NCBI GenBank assembly: GCA_905182985.1
Contig: CAJJDN010000264.1
Span: forward strand, 13,403 to 44,174
Direction: 5' to 3'
From: Paramecium sonneborni
Taxonomy: Eukaryota > Ciliophora > Oligohymenophorea > Peniculida > Parameciidae
DNA length: 30,772 nucleotides
The translations under genes were made by a program, and so were the position numbers. This document shows, piece by piece, positions 30,358 through 30,772 of the stretch; the first letter of the stretch is position 1; each line of letters begins with the position of its first letter. The notes beneath the pieces were generated by a model that was not told the DNA's origin, did not search any database, and saw nothing but the letters and a program-made list of their open reading frames with translations.

Positions 30358-30772
30358 GATATTGTATCTTCTGAAATTCCTTGTGATAGATTCTTTGTTA
30401 GTTGGGTTCGGTTGATACTTCCGTTTTTATGACATTGATTATATCTACAAAATAAATGCTATTATTATCTACAAATCATAAGCCAATCGCGTACTATTTT
30501 CTTTGGGGATATTGTATTTGACCGCATAAGGGATTCCTTGTGATAGATCCTTTGTTAATTGGGGTTGGTGATCATTACTGTCGATATTAGATGCGATGCA
30601 TTGTATGGGTTTTGCTTTACAAAGTCAATAATCTGTATAGTAAATAATCTTGCAAAGCCTACTAATTTTATATCTAAAAATAATCATACGATAGGCTAAG
30701 ATTTTTTGTGATTGACTAATTGTAGATTGTCTCATTCTGGCTGCTGGGTTTGGGGTTGGTTGTCCTGCGTTT
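30358..30772. repeat. Diverged subtelomere-like repeats with telomere-type G-runs
   Basis: Two copies of a unit of about 150 bp start with gatattgtat (30358 and 30508) and share attccttgtgatagat and tttgtta. Each leads into a G-rich run: ttgggttcggtt at 30402-30413 and ttggggttgg at 30559-30568. A third, more diverged copy ends with gggtttggggttgg at 30746-30759, next to the window edge. Paramecium telomeres are mixed G3T3 and G4T2 repeats running 3'-ward on this strand, so this looks like subtelomeric sequence or an old telomere-addition zone. A true telomere tract is not present within the window. Confidence 0.5.

Noticed and set aside
1..30772. tRNA and rRNA genes
   Set aside because: No GGTTCRANNCC-type B box with a matching stem, and no rRNA-like GC-rich conserved block, was seen on either strand.

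Overview
The window reads as ciliate nuclear DNA, most likely Paramecium or a close relative, and probably from the macronucleus. Three observations support this. TAA and TAG are glutamine codons and TGA is the only stop: the beta-COP gene at 15537-17669 stays open through dozens of in-frame TAA/TAG. Introns are tiny (about 22-43 nt, GT..AG), and splicing them restores frame in gene after gene. The DNA is very AT-rich and gene-dense, and G-rich GGGTTTGGGGTTGG-type sequence at the right end resembles the mixed G3T3/G4T2 telomere repeat of Paramecium. Any annotation made with the standard code shatters every gene here. The intact genes are not interrupted by IES-like inserts, which argues against germline DNA.

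Left third (1-13.9 kb). Three minus-strand members of one tandem-repeat protein family lie here (903-3279, 5206-7603, about 12528-13937). Each unit has the form GG.Y...G.K.GKW.EL....V.Y.GEY..NG.K.G.WD. The middle copy is complete (675 codons, 12 introns). The two flanking copies share its ends but show stops or frame breaks. Between them are broken plus-strand genes: a two-pass membrane protein of a ciliate-specific family (8514-9941), a large decayed coding stretch (9.95-11.2 kb), an unrecognised fragment (4683-5175), and a small ORF with a mitochondrial-presequence-like start (8030-8536).

Middle (14.6-20 kb). A 610-base assembly gap hides the N-terminus of coatomer beta subunit. The visible part is intact with two introns and ends at 17669. 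A protein with two cyclic-nucleotide-binding domains follows at 17745 on the same strand, with at least six introns and one probable single-base frame break.

Right third (20-30.8 kb). A minus-strand reading frame of about 950 codons joins a multi-pass membrane region to a Rab-GAP TBC domain. Next come a divergent short membrane protein, a TMEM135-like gene, an AIG1/GIMAP-like GTPase with an altered P-loop, a broken plus-strand gene, and an intact gene of about 847 codons of unknown function with a weak RGS-like segment. The last 400 bases carry diverged repeats ending in telomere-like G-runs, suggesting a subtelomeric edge.

The genes do not form a pathway. Trafficking functions recur (beta-COP, TBC Rab-GAP), but ciliate neighbours are usually unrelated. 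All calls come from reading and translating by eye with no database search. Family names rest on recognised motifs, and intron positions are inferred from frame and GT..AG ends.
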